A stretch of DNA of 64,000 bases, taken from Campylobacter corcagiensis. GTDB lineage: Bacteria; Campylobacterota; Campylobacteria; Campylobacterales; Campylobacteraceae. This document shows, piece after piece, positions 63,982 through 64,000 of the stretch (its first letter is position 1; every line of letters starts with the position of its first letter). Under the pieces are notes generated by a model, which saw only the letters and a program-made list of their open reading frames with translations, did no database searches and was not told the DNA's origin. The stretch spans positions 1,591,617 through 1,655,616 of the forward strand of contig NZ_CP053842.1 in NCBI RefSeq assembly GCF_013201645.1, written 5' to 3'. Position numbers and translations under genes: made by a program.

Positions 63982-64000
63982 TATTTAAAAGGAACAATTT

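Overview
The window is AT-rich, gene-dense DNA from an epsilonproteobacterium, most likely a Campylobacter. The evidence is protein-level family resemblance: DUF4492 next to cydAB, a DsbA/DsbI pair, HcpA-like Sel1 proteins, ThyX instead of ThyA, and ruvC divergent from what should be dnaA. Upstream motifs fit too: TATAAT-like -10 boxes, usually without a -35, and AAGGA-type ribosome binding sites. A class III (oxygen-sensitive) ribonucleotide reductase beside class I nrdB, a cytochrome bd oxidase and a DcuC-type carrier point to an anaerobe or microaerobe that tolerates little oxygen. I cannot name the species.

Layout. 1-3904 is the start of the S10 ribosomal protein operon on the minus strand (rpsJ to a truncated rpsC), driven by a perfect -35/-10 promoter. 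4044-15070 holds rnhB, a TerC-like protein, MsrAB, dnaG, a LapB-like TPR protein, rnhA, rnc and aroC. 15223-19011 (minus) has sodB, an extremely acidic 42-residue protein, a large MscS channel and a carbonic anhydrase. 19166-22187 (plus) has a BI-1 protein, a stand-alone ThiD2-like protein, secG, frr, pyrE and an RDD protein. 22306-26354 is the ribonucleotide reductase block: nrdD, a separate small gene for the glycyl-radical domain, nrdG, then nrdB. 26519-30677 has pcm, a degenerate McrB-like AAA protein, a cupin and a DsbA/DsbI thiol-oxidase pair.

30800-33667 is an AT-rich three-gene cassette: DUF262 protein, DUF3696-type ATPase, PLD-like nuclease candidate. It sits between dsbI and ilvD and is the best candidate for an uncharacterised (probably anti-phage) system. 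33703-46253 returns to metabolism: ilvD, transporters, thyX, recJ, pyrG, a flavin oxidoreductase and the cytochrome bd operon with a CydX-like peptide. 46362-46604 is a decayed gene with four in-frame stops. 46703-48369 is an unusual set: a Tat-exported transglutaminase followed by MerT-like and MerP-like proteins without MerA. 48359-55131 holds redox proteins and transporters.

55321-60936 (minus) is a five-gene operon (asparaginase, M20 amidohydrolase, PepE, DcuC-type carrier, PepT) that looks built to scavenge Asn/Asp peptides and feed or exchange C4-dicarboxylates. 61076-63331 is a LemA/DUF3137 operon. The window ends with ruvC and a set of helically phased TTCAC DnaA-box-like sites directly before a ribosome binding site, so the dnaA/origin region probably begins at the right edge. 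I found no tRNA, rRNA, insertion sequence or CRISPR array.
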